Shown: one piece after another, positions 43,978-53,308 of the stretch | How the letters are laid out: each line of letters begins with the position of its first letter | Numbering within the stretch: the stretch's first letter is position 1 | From: Methylobacterium sp. J-030 | GTDB taxonomy: Bacteria; Pseudomonadota; Alphaproteobacteria; Rhizobiales; Beijerinckiaceae | Length of the DNA stretch: 64,000 bases | Assembly (NCBI RefSeq): GCF_022829545.1 | Contig: NZ_JAKSYM010000410.1 | Coordinates: forward strand, 101,699-165,698 | Direction of reading: 5' to 3' | The notes under the pieces: model-generated | The model's input: the letters and a program-made list of their open reading frames with translations, nothing else | Told to the model about the DNA's origin: nothing | The model's database searches: none | Program-made: the position numbers and the translations under genes

Positions 43978-44961
43978 TCAGCGGTTCGCATCGACCACAA
44001 CGCGGCCGCGCACCCGGCCCGCCATCAGGCGCTCCGCGGTGGCCACGACGTCCGTCAGGCCTATCTCGTCGGTGATCGCGTCGAGCTTGGCCGGTTCGAG
44101 GTCGCGGACCAGCCGGTTCCAGGCCTCGATCCGCTCGGGCCGCGGGCACATTACGCTGTCGATGCCGATCAGGCTGACGCCACGCAGGATGAAGGGAGCC
44201 ACGCTTGCCGGCAGGTCCATGCCCTGCGCCAGACCGCAGGCCGTGACGACGCCCCGGTACTTCATGGCGGCGCAGACATTCGCGAGCGTATAGCTGCCCG
44301 CCACATCGACGGCCCCGGCCCACCGCTCCCGGGCGAGCGGCTTGCCCGGTTCCGAGAATGTCGCCCGGTCGAGGATCTCGGCCGCACCGAGACCGCGCAG
44401 GTAGTCCGCCTCTTCGGGACGCCCGCTGACCGCCACGACCGTGTAACCGAGGCGCGACAGGAGGGCGATCGCCGTGCTGCCGACGCCGCCGGCCGCGCCG
44501 GTGACCACGACCTCGCCCTTGTCCGGCGTGACCCCGTGGCGCTCGAGGGCGATCACGCACAGCATCGCCGTGTAGCCGGCTGTGCCGATCGCCATCGCTT
44601 GGCGTGGCGTGAGCGCCCCGGGCAGCGGCACCAGCCAGTCGCCCTTCAGCCGCGCAACCTGCGCCAGCCCGCCCCAGTATGTCTCGCCGACGCCCCAGCC
44701 GTTGAGGACGACACGGTCGCCGACCTTGTAGTCCTGATGCCGGGACTCGCGGACGGTGCCGGCGATGTCGATGCCCGGCACCATCGGGAACTTGCGCACG
44801 ACCGGGCCTTTGCCGGTGATCGCGAGCCCGTCCTTGTAGTTGAGCGTCGAGTAGGCAACGTCCACGGTGACGTCGCCCTCGGGCAATTGCGCCTCGTCGA
44901 TCTCGCGTAGGCCGGCACGGTAGCCCGCCTCATCCTTCTCGATCAGGATCGCCTTGAACAT
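43978..44961 (-). CDS. acuI: Acryloyl-CoA reductase-like MDR oxidoreductase (AcuI/YhdH type)
   Basis: 327 residues. Family-typical segments: VAYSTLNYKDGLAITGKGPV, PGIDIAGTVRES, VVLNGWGVGETYWGG and the nucleotide loop VVTGAAGGVGSTAIALL. AcuI reduces acryloyl-CoA to propionyl-CoA with NADPH, relieving acrylate toxicity. The next gene on the strand is a TetR regulator 22 bases upstream, as in acuR-acuI pairs. Whether acrylate is the real substrate here cannot be read from sequence. Confidence 0.85.
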   Translation of the reverse strand: MFKAILIEKDEAGYRAGLREIDEAQLPEGDVTVDVAYSTLNYKDGLAITGKGPVVRKFPMVPGIDIAGTVRESRHQDYKVGDRVVLNGWGVGETYWGGLAQVARLKGDWLVPLPGALTPRQAMAIGTAGYTAMLCVIALERHGVTPDKGEVVVTGAAGGVGSTAIALLSRLGYTVVAVSGRPEEADYLRGLGAAEILDRATFSEPGKPLARERWAGAVDVAGSYTLANVCAAMKYRGVVTACGLAQGMDLPASVAPFILRGVSLIGIDSVMCPRPERIEAWNRLVRDLEPAKLDAITDEIGLTDVVATAERLMAGRVRGRVVVDANR

Positions 44962-44983
44962 CCAGGGGCACTCCGTGGGGCGC

Positions 44984-45628
44984 TCAGCGCGCCAGACAGG
45001 TCAGGAATTGGGTCGCGAACAGGTCAAGCGGCTCGGGGCTGCGCTCGAGCTTGGCGCGCAGGACCGCGCCTTCCCAGCCGATCCAGAAAAACGCCGCCAG
45101 CGCCGCGCAATCGGCATCCGCGGCGATCTCGCCGACCGCCTGGGCGTCCAGGAAGCAGCGCTCCGTCCGCGCCTGCCAGTCGAGGAGCACACCGTGCAGG
45201 CGGTCCCGGAAGATCTCCGGCAGAGCGCTCATCTCCTGCCCGAGATTGCCGATGACGCAGCCGCGGCGGAACTCGTAGCGTGCCATGCCGGCCTTCGCAT
45301 CCGCGACGAAGTTCTTGATGCGCTGGATCGGAGCCGTACTCCGATCCAGCAACCAGCGGTCGAGCTTGCGCGCGAAGTATTCAGCGTACGCATCGATCAG
45401 CTCGGCGCCGAAAACATCCTTGCTCGCGAAGTAATGGTAGAATGAACCTTTCGGCACACCGGCGCTGCGCAGAACCTCTTCAAGACCGGTCGCCGAGTAT
45501 CCCTTCTCCGATAGCAGCGCGACGCCGACCCGGATCAGAGCCGCCCGCGACGTCCCGTAGCCCGGCTCGGGCCTGGGCGGCCGACCCCGCTTGCGTGCCG
45601 TGACAACGGAGGAGCTATCAAGCTGCAT
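44984..45628 (-). CDS. TetR/AcrR-family regulator (AcuR/NemR-like)
   Basis: 214 residues with the helix-turn-helix TSRAALIRVGVALLSEKGYSAT then GLEEVLRSAGVPKGSFYHYFASKDVFGAELI. The C-terminal domain includes a single Cys-containing segment RRGCVIGNLGQEMSAL resembling NemR/AcuR-type sensors of electrophiles. It is upstream of the AcuI-like gene on the same strand and divergent from a DMT exporter. A candidate operator lies at 45639. Confidence 0.88.
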   Translation of the reverse strand: MQLDSSSVVTARKRGRPPRPEPGYGTSRAALIRVGVALLSEKGYSATGLEEVLRSAGVPKGSFYHYFASKDVFGAELIDAYAEYFARKLDRWLLDRSTAPIQRIKNFVADAKAGMARYEFRRGCVIGNLGQEMSALPEIFRDRLHGVLLDWQARTERCFLDAQAVGEIAADADCAALAAFFWIGWEGAVLRAKLERSPEPLDLFATQFLTCLAR

Positions 45629-45638
45629 GATTTAGAAA

Positions 45639-45650
45639 TAGACCGGTTGA
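45639..45650. promoter_or_regulatory. TAGACC-GGTTGA, NemR/AcuR-like operator
   Basis: The left half TAGACC and the centre ACCGGT match the arrangement TAGACC/GGTCTA known for NemR-type repressors; the right half GGTTGA differs by two bases. It lies ten bases from the TetR start and about 45 bases from the DMT transporter start, in an AT-rich gap, so it could control both directions. Confidence 0.5.
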
Positions 45651-45695
45651 TTATTAAATGCAAGGAGCGTCAGAGACGGCCTTCGGACGCGCTCC

Positions 45696-46601
45696 ATGCG
45701 TCGCCCTCGACGTCGGCAAGCTATGTCATCCGCAGAACCGAACCGCGTGGTGGGCGTGGCGGCGCTACTCGGGACCGCGCTCGGTTGGGGGCTGGGATGG
45801 CTGGCGATGAAGGTCGTCCTGCAAAGCTGGCCCCCGCTGTTCGGGCGGGGCTTGGCGGGCGTGACGGCGGCGATGCTGCTCGCCATCCTGGCGCTCCTGC
45901 GCGGCGAGCATCTCGCCGTGCCCCGCGGGGCTCGCGCCCGGCTGGCGATGGCCGCGTTCACCAACGTCTTCGCATGGATGGGCTTCTCGGCCCTGTGCCT
46001 GCGCTGGATCACCGTCGGCGAGGCGGCCCTGCTGGTCTACGCGATGCCGATCTGGGCCACCTTGTTCGCCTGGGCGCTCATCGGCAGTCGCCCGACGGTG
46101 CGGGGCTTCGTTGCGCTCGCGCTCAGCCTCTCCGGTATCGGCGTTCTGCTCGGCGCCGGCGGAGGGGCGCTCAGCGCCGAGAAACTTCCCGGCATCGGCT
46201 TCGCGCTTGCCGCCGCGATGCTGTTCGCGTTGGGCGCCGTTCTCAACAGAGCCGCCTTGGCGATGCCCCCGTTCGCGCTGACCGCTTGGCAGGTCGGGCT
46301 CGGCTGCCTGCCGATGGTGGGACTCGGCCTCGTCCTCGAACGGCCGGCGGTGACGTCGCTCAGCGGTGCGAGCGCTGTAGCGCTCGCCTACATGACCTTG
46401 ATCCCGATGGCGGCCTGCTACGTATCATGGTTCGCGGCCCTGCGTCGGCTGTCGCCCGAGGCGGCGTCGACGTGCATGTTGCTGGTTCCCTTGATCGGCA
46501 TCCTCTCGGCAGCCCTGCTGCTCGGGGAGCCCTTGGGCGCGCGCGCGATGGTGTCGATGGCGCTGACGCTCGGAGGTGTCGTCCTCGCGCTGAGGACGTG
46601 A
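45696..46601 (+). CDS. EamA-family DMT transporter
   Basis: 301 residues, about ten hydrophobic segments in two EamA repeats (VVGVAALLGTALGWGLGWLAM and LALAMPPFALTAWQVGLGCL regions, the latter starting repeat two). Such carriers usually export amino acids or metabolites. An internal ATG at 45723 (MSSAEPNRVVG) avoids a basic N-terminus; neither has a good ribosome-binding site. Divergent from the TetR gene and likely in its regulon. Confidence 0.87.
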   Translation: MRRPRRRQAMSSAEPNRVVGVAALLGTALGWGLGWLAMKVVLQSWPPLFGRGLAGVTAAMLLAILALLRGEHLAVPRGARARLAMAAFTNVFAWMGFSALCLRWITVGEAALLVYAMPIWATLFAWALIGSRPTVRGFVALALSLSGIGVLLGAGGGALSAEKLPGIGFALAAAMLFALGAVLNRAALAMPPFALTAWQVGLGCLPMVGLGLVLERPAVTSLSGASAVALAYMTLIPMAACYVSWFAALRRLSPEAASTCMLLVPLIGILSAALLLGEPLGARAMVSMALTLGGVVLALRT

Positions 46602-46982
46602 TCGCCCCAAGCCATCATCGACGGCTGTCGATGAGAGCGCGCCAGTCATCAAACCGGAATGAGCACGCGAAGCTGGTCCTGGTCAGCGCCTTCGAACGGC
46701 TGCTGCCAGCGGCGGCGTTGGCAACTCACAACGACAGGGTTGGGTCGGTAGCGGGCCGTCCGCTGTTCCGGCCCGCCTTCGCCGAAGCCGCCCTTCCGCT
46801 CTCGGCCAGATCCGGCCGGCCGCTTCGGACCCATCCCGGCGGTTTGGGTACCCGAAGGGGCCATCGAGAGGCGGAAATTGACGATGCCCCGTGCCCCTGT
46901 CGTCCCGTCACGCGGACGCGACATTGCCCCTGTGATGCGTGATGCCTCCGAACGCACGACGTCGACCAAACATGGTTTTCCG
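46602..46982. other. Intergenic region with a hairpin and repeat-like sequence
   Basis: About 380 bases between convergent genes. The left part holds an 8-bp hairpin (46616-46635). Further right, GGGTTGGGTCGGTAGCGGGC and CCGTCCGCT resemble the spacer at 53524-53546. No gene is supported. Confidence 0.4.
46616..46635 (+). terminator. 8-bp hairpin after the DMT gene
   Basis: TCATCGAC-GGCT-GTCGATGA forms a perfect eight-base stem with a four-base loop, 15 bases after the stop. No T run follows, so intrinsic termination is uncertain. Confidence 0.4.
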
Positions 46983-48269
46983 TCATCGTGCGACGACCGT
47001 CCGCGGGGACGGACCAGGCAGTGGGATAGGACGGATCAGCAGGAGGACCGCGCCGACACCCAGGAGCGCTACGCCTCCGGCCAGGAAGAAGGCACTGCTG
47101 AATGATCCCGTCCCCTCCACCAAGTACCCTGTGATGGTGGGGCCGAAGATGCCGGCGCAGTTGGCCACCGCGTGGACGAGCCCGCCTACACTGCCGACCT
47201 TTGCACTCGGCACCACATCCTGGATGATTGCCCAGTACGTGCTGCCGCTGAGGTAAAGAGCCAGAACCGCGCCCGAGACGAGGAGCAACGCGCTTGCCGT
47301 GGTCGTCACGAGACCAGCCAATGCGATGAAGAGCGCGGATGTACCGAGGCAGCCAATCAACACCCACTTGCGTGCGGTCAACGCATTCCCGGTCCGGTCG
47401 AAGACGCGGTCGGAGAGCCAGCCGCTGGCCCCGTAGCCGATGAACCCGACCAGCCAGGGCAATGTCGTGGCTAAGCTCATGCTCTTCAAGCTCAGGCCGC
47501 GTTCAATGGTCAGATAGCTTGGGAACCACGTGAGGAAGAAGAAAAGGATATAGCTGTAGCCGAAATACGAGATCATCGCGGCAACGATAGCTGGCTGGCG
47601 CAGGTAGTACCCCAGACCCTCCGCGCGCTGGTCCTCCCCCACGGGCACGGGCCGATTGCTCTCGATGTCCTGCAACTCAGTGGCTGAGATGTGCGGGTGC
47701 TGGCGCGGCTTGTCGGTTGTGCCGAGCATCCAGAACACGAGCCAGGTTAGACCGAGCAGCGGGACGAAGGCAAATGACGCCCGCCAACCGAGATAGGCGA
47801 GCAACAGGCCGATCAACGGTCCCGAGATCGCCCCGCCGAGCGGTAGGCCACAATTGGCCAGCCCCAGTGCTGTGGCGACCTGACGATGGGGAAACCAATT
47901 GTTGACCATCTTGTTGATCGTCGTCGCCAACGGTCCTTCGGCCATTCCGAACATCGTGCGAACGAGAAAGAGCGAGACGAAGCTGCCCGTAAGCGCCGTC
48001 AGGCCACAGAACATCGACCAAGCGGCCATCGCGACCGACATCACGCGTTTCGCGCCGAACCTGTCGGCCGCCCAACCACCGATGAAGTTGAACAGGGCAT
48101 AACCGACAAAGAAGCCGGAAAAGACGATGCCCATCTGGCCCGGCGACAGGTGCAGGTCGGCCGCCACCTGCGGCGCGGCTACGGACAAGGCCGCACGATC
48201 GATATAGTTGATCAGTCCGCCGACAAACAGCAGCGAGACCATACGCCAGCGCAGCTTCACGGTCGTCAT
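46983..48269 (-). CDS. MFS transporter, organic-acid/hexuronate (ACS) type
   Basis: 428 residues. N-terminal GGLINYIDRAALSVAAPQVA and GGWAADRFGAKRVMSV are characteristic of the anion:cation symporter group (GudP, ExuT, phthalate and galactonate carriers). About 12 hydrophobic segments. Start ATG at 48269 follows the Ldh2-type dehydrogenase by 27 bases on the same strand, so import and oxidation of a hydroxy acid is a good inference. Confidence 0.9.
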   Translation of the reverse strand: MTTVKLRWRMVSLLFVGGLINYIDRAALSVAAPQVAADLHLSPGQMGIVFSGFFVGYALFNFIGGWAADRFGAKRVMSVAMAAWSMFCGLTALTGSFVSLFLVRTMFGMAEGPLATTINKMVNNWFPHRQVATALGLANCGLPLGGAISGPLIGLLLAYLGWRASFAFVPLLGLTWLVFWMLGTTDKPRQHPHISATELQDIESNRPVPVGEDQRAEGLGYYLRQPAIVAAMISYFGYSYILFFFLTWFPSYLTIERGLSLKSMSLATTLPWLVGFIGYGASGWLSDRVFDRTGNALTARKWVLIGCLGTSALFIALAGLVTTTASALLLVSGAVLALYLSGSTYWAIIQDVVPSAKVGSVGGLVHAVANCAGIFGPTITGYLVEGTGSFSSAFFLAGGVALLGVGAVLLLIRPIPLPGPSPRTVVAR

Positions 48270-48296
48270 CCTCCCGTTCCGTGGGATTTGGGCCGC

Positions 48297-49385
48297 CTAC
48301 GTAGATCCGTCAGAGACGGGCGCGCGGAACGCGAGCGGCACCTCCACGCCGCAGCGGTCCGCCTCGGCCACGAGTTGCTGCAGCTCCTGCGCATCCAGCG
48401 GGATGCCGTCTTGTCCGCGCTGAGCTTCGACCCGCTCCTCAGGCTCACCGGGGAGGAGGATCTCGTCGAAGCCTTCCGCACGCTGTGTCGCTTTCGCGCG
48501 GGAGGACAGCTCGCCCATCCGGTGCTCATAACTCTGCATCGGCATGAACAAATCGGGCCGGATCGCCATAAAGCAGTGCCCGACGTTCTGGGGATGCTCG
48601 AAGTCGAGATACTGATTGCGGACATCGCCCCCGAAGTTTGCGCCAGACATGACGCCGGCGAGAATCTCCATCATCAGTGACAGCCCGGAGCCCTTCACAC
48701 CGCCGAAGGGAAGCACCACACCTTCGTAGCCGGCCTTCGCATCGGTCGTCTCACGGCCATCCTTATCGAGGGCCCAGCCGAGCGGAATCGGCTCGCTGCG
48801 CTGCATGGCGCGCCGCACCTTCCCACGAGCGACCACCGACATGGCCATGTCCAGCATGACCGCCGGACGTCCGGACCCGGCGGGGGCCGCGAAGGCGAAC
48901 GGACTCGTCCCGAGGAAGGGCGCGCGTCCACCCCAGATCGGCATCGCAGGCGACGCGTTGGTGAAGACAAAGGCAGCGAGCCCAGCCTCGGTGGCCTGCT
49001 TCAGGTAGCTCGCGGCCATGCCGAAATGGTTGCTGTGGTAGGCGAGGACGAACCCCATCCCGTGCTCGCGCGCCATGTCGATGGCGATCTGCATCGACCT
49101 GGTGCCGACGAGGAAGCCGAGCGCGTTATCGCCGTCGACGCGGGCCGTCACCGTGGCCGGTCGCTCTACCGTCATGGTCGGCAACGCGTTGACCAAGCCG
49201 CGGCGCAGCCGATCGATATAGATCGGCACACGCCCGACGCCGTGCGAGGACACGCCACGCAGATCGGCCTGAACCAAGCATTCGGCGACGCGCCCGGCAT
49301 CCGCCGGTGGGACCTTCTGCTGTTCGAATAGTCGGGCGACGAAGTCCTGAACCTGCGCAGCGGGGAAGACCGGCGTGCTCGTCAT
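48297..49385 (-). CDS. Ldh2-type malate/L-lactate dehydrogenase-family oxidoreductase
   Basis: 362 residues of the non-Rossmann Ldh_2 family (malate, ureidoglycolate, sulfolactate and 2,3-diketogulonate dehydrogenases). Conserved motifs: ADLRGVSSHGVGRVPIY with SHG, AYHSNHFGMAASY (catalytic His region) and GGVKGSGLSLMMEIL. Uses NAD(P)H on a 2-hydroxy acid. It precedes the MFS carrier on the strand and is divergent from a GntR regulator 165 bases away. Confidence 0.88.
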   Translation of the reverse strand: MTSTPVFPAAQVQDFVARLFEQQKVPPADAGRVAECLVQADLRGVSSHGVGRVPIYIDRLRRGLVNALPTMTVERPATVTARVDGDNALGFLVGTRSMQIAIDMAREHGMGFVLAYHSNHFGMAASYLKQATEAGLAAFVFTNASPAMPIWGGRAPFLGTSPFAFAAPAGSGRPAVMLDMAMSVVARGKVRRAMQRSEPIPLGWALDKDGRETTDAKAGYEGVVLPFGGVKGSGLSLMMEILAGVMSGANFGGDVRNQYLDFEHPQNVGHCFMAIRPDLFMPMQSYEHRMGELSSRAKATQRAEGFDEILLPGEPEERVEAQRGQDGIPLDAQELQQLVAEADRCGVEVPLAFRAPVSDGST

Positions 49386-49484
49386 GTCGGCGGCTCTCGG
49401 CGAGCGGGGGCGGTGCGACCGCGTTCAGGGCGCCCGGAGGGGCATCTCGGCCCACCCGGAAACGGCACCTCTCCGCAACCGTAT

Positions 49485-49502
49485 ACAATTGAATATGATT
49501 GT
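49485..49502. promoter_or_regulatory. Inverted repeat ACAAT-N8-ATTGT, candidate GntR operator
   Basis: ACAAT TGAATATG ATTGT: perfect five-base arms, extended by a near-match (TACAAT/ATTGTG), AT-rich against a GC-rich background. It lies in the divergent gap between the Ldh2-type gene and the GntR gene. FCD-type GntR proteins commonly bind sites with ATACAA/TTGTAT-like halves. Assignment is inference. Confidence 0.5.
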
Positions 49503-49550
49503 GTCCAGTGTCCGGTGACGCTATTATTCCCGCGAGGGAGCGGATCGAAC

Positions 49551-50258
49551 GTGCAGAAAACCAAGCTGCCTGCGGCGACCCAATCCTGGCCCATCGGCTC
49601 TTCAGGCGATGACAAGCCGCTCAGCCGTCGCGCCTACGAGGCGATATTCGCGGCCATCCAGGGCGGCCAGCTGCGACCCGGCTCGTTCGTCCGGGAGATA
49701 GAGCTGACCGAGTGGCTGGAGATGAGTCGAACGCCTCTGCGCGACGCCTTGCAGCGCTTGGAGGCGGAGGGTCTTGTCCACCTCAAATCGCATCGTGGCG
49801 TTCAAATCGCCCGCCTGGATCGACAGGCGATCATCGAGCTCTATACCGCCCGGGCGTGGGCCGAAGGCGCGGCGGCATCCTTGGCGGCGCGATACGCCTC
49901 ACAGGCCGACATCGCCCAGATGCGGCATATCCTGACGTTGGAAGACGCGGCCGCAGGCGACCCGACGCTCGGCGCACGCCACAACCGGTCGCTTCACCGG
50001 GCAATCTACGGCTGCACGCACAATCGCTATCTGATCGACCACCTGACGGCGCTGTCAGCGTTGCTTGCGCTCGCAGGCAACGCCACGCGCCGCAATGCCG
50101 TCCGCGTGGCCGAGGCTCAGAGAGAGCACACGGCTCTGGTCGCTGCGATCGAGGACGGTGATCCGACCAGAGCGGAAGCGTGTGCACGCGCACACATTCA
50201 GGCCGCGCAACACTTCGTGCTAGCCAATCGCGCGAGCGATGAGCAGGATGGGTACTGA
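49551..50258 (+). CDS. GntR-family regulator, FCD domain
   Basis: 235 residues from a GTG with GGGAG ten bases upstream. Winged helix: AYEAIFAAIQGGQLRPGSF then SRTPLRDALQRLEAEGLVHL, followed by an FCD effector domain (RHNRSLHRAIYGCTHNRYL and final ARAHIQAAQHF). Divergent from the hydroxy-acid dehydrogenase and carrier, which it probably represses until the substrate is present. Confidence 0.9.
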   Translation: MQKTKLPAATQSWPIGSSGDDKPLSRRAYEAIFAAIQGGQLRPGSFVREIELTEWLEMSRTPLRDALQRLEAEGLVHLKSHRGVQIARLDRQAIIELYTARAWAEGAAASLAARYASQADIAQMRHILTLEDAAAGDPTLGARHNRSLHRAIYGCTHNRYLIDHLTALSALLALAGNATRRNAVRVAEAQREHTALVAAIEDGDPTRAEACARAHIQAAQHFVLANRASDEQDGY

Positions 50259-50538
50259 CCGCACCATGCCCTCTCCGAATGATCGGGACCGGCCCGGCAA
50301 TGCCGCGCTCGGCCGGCCACGCCTCTACCGAGGCCCTGCACAGCTGGCTGGCCCGTCTGCCGATGTCCGTCGCCACCCGCGAATCTGGTGTCCTCGGACT
50401 TGGGTCGAACGCTGCGGTGATCCGAAGCTGCGCCGCATCGGGGTGGCGCGGGCGTGGCGCGGCGGTCAATCAGTCGTTACCGCCGGCGAGGCGGGCCATA
50501 TTCTGGCCGGTGAGGCCGTCGACCGGCGGTGCAGGTTG

Positions 50539-51693
50539 ATGAGCTTCTGGCGCCGCAAACGGATGCTCCGCGGTGTCGTGCTCGGCGTCTGCGCGTTCGT
50601 CATCTCCTGCCCGGTGGAGGCCCAGCAAGCCCAGCCACTGAAGCCGGCCGATCTTCCTAACCCGTACCGCCTCGTCGAGGGTTGGCCGGTGCTGCCGGCG
50701 GCGATGAACGACGGGCGCTGGGGCGAGGTCAGCCGCGTGCAGGTCGGCCCGCGCGGCAACATCTGGGTCCTCCACCGTTGCTTTGCCGACAAGCCGCCTG
50801 GTAGCGCGGTCTGTCTCGGTGCCTTCAAGGACTATCCGCCGATCTTAGAATTCGATCCTGCCGGTAGGCTGGTTGCGAGTCTCGGCGCCGGGTTGCTCGC
50901 CTACCCGCACGGTCTCGCCGTCGACCGGGACGGCAACCTCTGGGTCACGGACGTCAACGACGCGGGGCGCGTGCTCGGCATGCCGGCGACGAACGCCGAC
51001 GGCGTGGTGATGGGCCAGGACGTCCTCAAGCTCGATCCGGCAGGCAAGGTTTTGCTGACACTGGGCAAGGAGGGCGTCTCGGGCAGCGGCCCCGACGCAT
51101 TCGACCGCCCGTCCGGGGTCGCCGTCGCAGCCAACGGCGACGTCTTCGTATCGGACGGCCACTATCCCAACGCGCACCACAACGCTCGCATCATGAAGTT
51201 CGACAAGAACGGCTATTTCGTCAAGAGCTGGGGCAAGCTTGGATCGGCGCCGGGCGATTTCGATGGGCCGCATGACCTCTGCATCGGCGGATCGCAGCAG
51301 CATGTCTACGTGGCCGACCGCCAGAACAAGCGCATTCAGGTCTTTGATCAAGACGGCCAATTCATCGCAGCTTGGCCGCAATTTGGTCAGGTAAATTCGG
51401 TATTCGTGGGCAAAGACGACACGATTTACGCGGGGACGGCATATCCGGATCCGGCTTATGCGGGCAAGGCGCAAGATGATCCGACCGCGACGCGGGGCTT
51501 GATCAGGGGCATCATCGTCGGAAGCGCCAAAGATGGTACGTTGAAAGCCTTCATTCCCGATCCGACTGATCTGAGAACGGTGGTGCGTGGATCCTCGGCG
51601 TCGGGCATTACCGCTGACGATCAAGGCAACATCTACGCGGCTGACGTCGGTGCCCACAGCCTGCGCAAATACACGCTTCAAGGCCATCACTGA
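50539..51693 (+). CDS. Exported NHL-repeat beta-propeller protein
   Basis: 384 residues with a signal peptide (about 1-27; RGVVLGVCAFVISCPVEAQ). The mature chain has repeats of the form PHGLAVDRDGNLWVTDVND, RPSGVAVAANGDVFVSDGHY and PHDLCIGGSQQHVYVADRQN, the strand pattern of six-bladed NHL propellers. Similar proteins include peptidyl-alpha-hydroxyglycine lyase-like enzymes. Its role is unknown. Start at 50539, with AGGT five bases upstream; 67 bases precede the PrpD-like gene, so one unit is likely. Confidence 0.82.
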   Translation: MSFWRRKRMLRGVVLGVCAFVISCPVEAQQAQPLKPADLPNPYRLVEGWPVLPAAMNDGRWGEVSRVQVGPRGNIWVLHRCFADKPPGSAVCLGAFKDYPPILEFDPAGRLVASLGAGLLAYPHGLAVDRDGNLWVTDVNDAGRVLGMPATNADGVVMGQDVLKLDPAGKVLLTLGKEGVSGSGPDAFDRPSGVAVAANGDVFVSDGHYPNAHHNARIMKFDKNGYFVKSWGKLGSAPGDFDGPHDLCIGGSQQHVYVADRQNKRIQVFDQDGQFIAAWPQFGQVNSVFVGKDDTIYAGTAYPDPAYAGKAQDDPTATRGLIRGIIVGSAKDGTLKAFIPDPTDLRTVVRGSSASGITADDQGNIYAADVGAHSLRKYTLQGHH

Positions 51694-51760
51694 CAGGGCA
51701 ACCCAAACCGAACACCGGCAACCGGACAGCGCGGTTCAGGCGAGACGAGGAGGATGAGTC

Positions 51761-53308
51761 ATGCTCAACCGCAAGCAGCTCCTGGCCGGTTTGTCAGCAC
51801 TGGGAACAACGGCGGCACTCGCCGGGGTGGGCCGACCTGCGGCGGCGGATCGTGAGCACCGGGCGGAGATCCGATCAGACCCAGTCCACACCCACCCGAC
51901 GACCGACCGCAAGCCGTCCGACCTCGAGGTCACGGCGGACACTGCGACCTTCGTCGAATCGACCCGTTACGAGGACCTGCCGCCCGAGCTGATTGTCCTC
52001 GGAAAACAGCACATCCTGGACGCGTTCGGGCTCGCCATCGCGGGCGAGAAAGCAGAGACCGGTCCGATCCTGCGTCGCTACCTCGCCGATCTTGGTGTCC
52101 TGAATGGCCCATCCAGCGTGCTCGGCACGAACCTGCACGCCCCCCCGCGCTTCGCCGCCTTCGCCAACGGCGTCGCCATCCACGCCGACGATTTCGATGA
52201 CACGCAGCTCGCCGTCGCGAAGGACCGCGTCTATGGCCTCCTCACCCACCCCACGGTGCCGACCCTGCCGCCCGCACTCGCGCTGTCGGAGGCGCTGAAC
52301 AAGTCCGGCCGCGACTTCATGCTGGCCTATCATCTCGGCGTCGAGGTCGCCACGAAGCTCGCCGAGGCGATCGCCCCCCGCTCCTATGAGGGCGGCTTTC
52401 ACGCCACCAGCATGTGCGGCGTGTTCGGCTCGGCGGCGGCCGCGGGAAAGCTGCGCGGCCTCGACGGGAAGCAGCTGCGCAACGCCTTCGGCGTGGCCGG
52501 TGCGGAAGCCGGCGGCCTGCGCGAGAATTTCGGCACGATGACGAAGCCGTTCCAGGCTGGCCATGCCGCCGAGGCGGGCATCGTGGCGGCCGACCTCGCG
52601 GCCCTGGGCTGGACGGCGGCCGAGGACATTCTCGAGGCCAAGCGCGGCTTCTTTGCCGCCTTCGGGGGCGGCTGGGATCCCGGGGCGATCGTCGGCCGCC
52701 TGGGTCAGCCGTGGTCGCTGCTCTCGCCCGGCGTGTCGATCAAGCCCTATCCCTCGGGCTCGCTCACGCATCCCGCCATGGACGTGATGGCAGAGCTCAT
52801 CGCGCAGCACGGCATCCGGGCGCAGGACGTGGCGCAGGTCCGGGTCGGCACCAACCGGCAGATGCTCAATACGCTGATCCACCACCGGCCCCGGACGGGC
52901 CTGCAGGCCAAGTTCAGCATGGAATACTGCATGGCCGTGCTGTTGGTACTCGGCAAGGCGGGGCTCGGGCAGTTCCAAGACGCTGTGGTCGATCAGCCGG
53001 ACTTGCAGGCCATGGTCGCCAAGGTCGATTTCTACAACAACCCGGATGCGGACGCGGCCGGGGCCGACAAGATGCGCAGCTACGTCGAGGTTCAGCTGAC
53101 GGATGGCCGCTCCGTCTCGGGCCAGGGCGACTTCGCGCGCGGCAGTCCGGAGAAGCCGATGAGCTTCGATGACACCGTGGCGAAGTTCGAGGGCTGCGCG
53201 GACTTCGCCGGACTGTCGCGCGACCGGGCCGGGCGGATCGTGTCGGCGGTGCGGAACCTGGACACGGTCCCCGACATGCGTTCCGTCCTCACGGGCCTCT
53301 TCGCCTGA
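51761..53308 (+). CDS. MmgE/PrpD-family protein with a signal peptide
   Basis: 515 residues. From about residue 60 it is a full MmgE/PrpD protein (2-methylcitrate dehydratase/cis-aconitate decarboxylase fold): AFANGVAIHADDFDDTQLA, GYHATSMCGVFGSAAAAGK and SIKPYPSGSLTHPAMD are recognisable. The first 30 residues (NRKQLLAGLSALGTTAALAG) are a Tat-like export signal, unusual since this family is normally cytosolic. It follows the exported propeller protein. GAGGAGG lies upstream of the ATG. The two may work together in the periplasm on a multi-carboxylic acid; this is inference. Confidence 0.85.
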   Translation: MLNRKQLLAGLSALGTTAALAGVGRPAAADREHRAEIRSDPVHTHPTTDRKPSDLEVTADTATFVESTRYEDLPPELIVLGKQHILDAFGLAIAGEKAETGPILRRYLADLGVLNGPSSVLGTNLHAPPRFAAFANGVAIHADDFDDTQLAVAKDRVYGLLTHPTVPTLPPALALSEALNKSGRDFMLAYHLGVEVATKLAEAIAPRSYEGGFHATSMCGVFGSAAAAGKLRGLDGKQLRNAFGVAGAEAGGLRENFGTMTKPFQAGHAAEAGIVAADLAALGWTAAEDILEAKRGFFAAFGGGWDPGAIVGRLGQPWSLLSPGVSIKPYPSGSLTHPAMDVMAELIAQHGIRAQDVAQVRVGTNRQMLNTLIHHRPRTGLQAKFSMEYCMAVLLVLGKAGLGQFQDAVVDQPDLQAMVAKVDFYNNPDADAAGADKMRSYVEVQLTDGRSVSGQGDFARGSPEKPMSFDDTVAKFEGCADFAGLSRDRAGRIVSAVRNLDTVPDMRSVLTGLFA

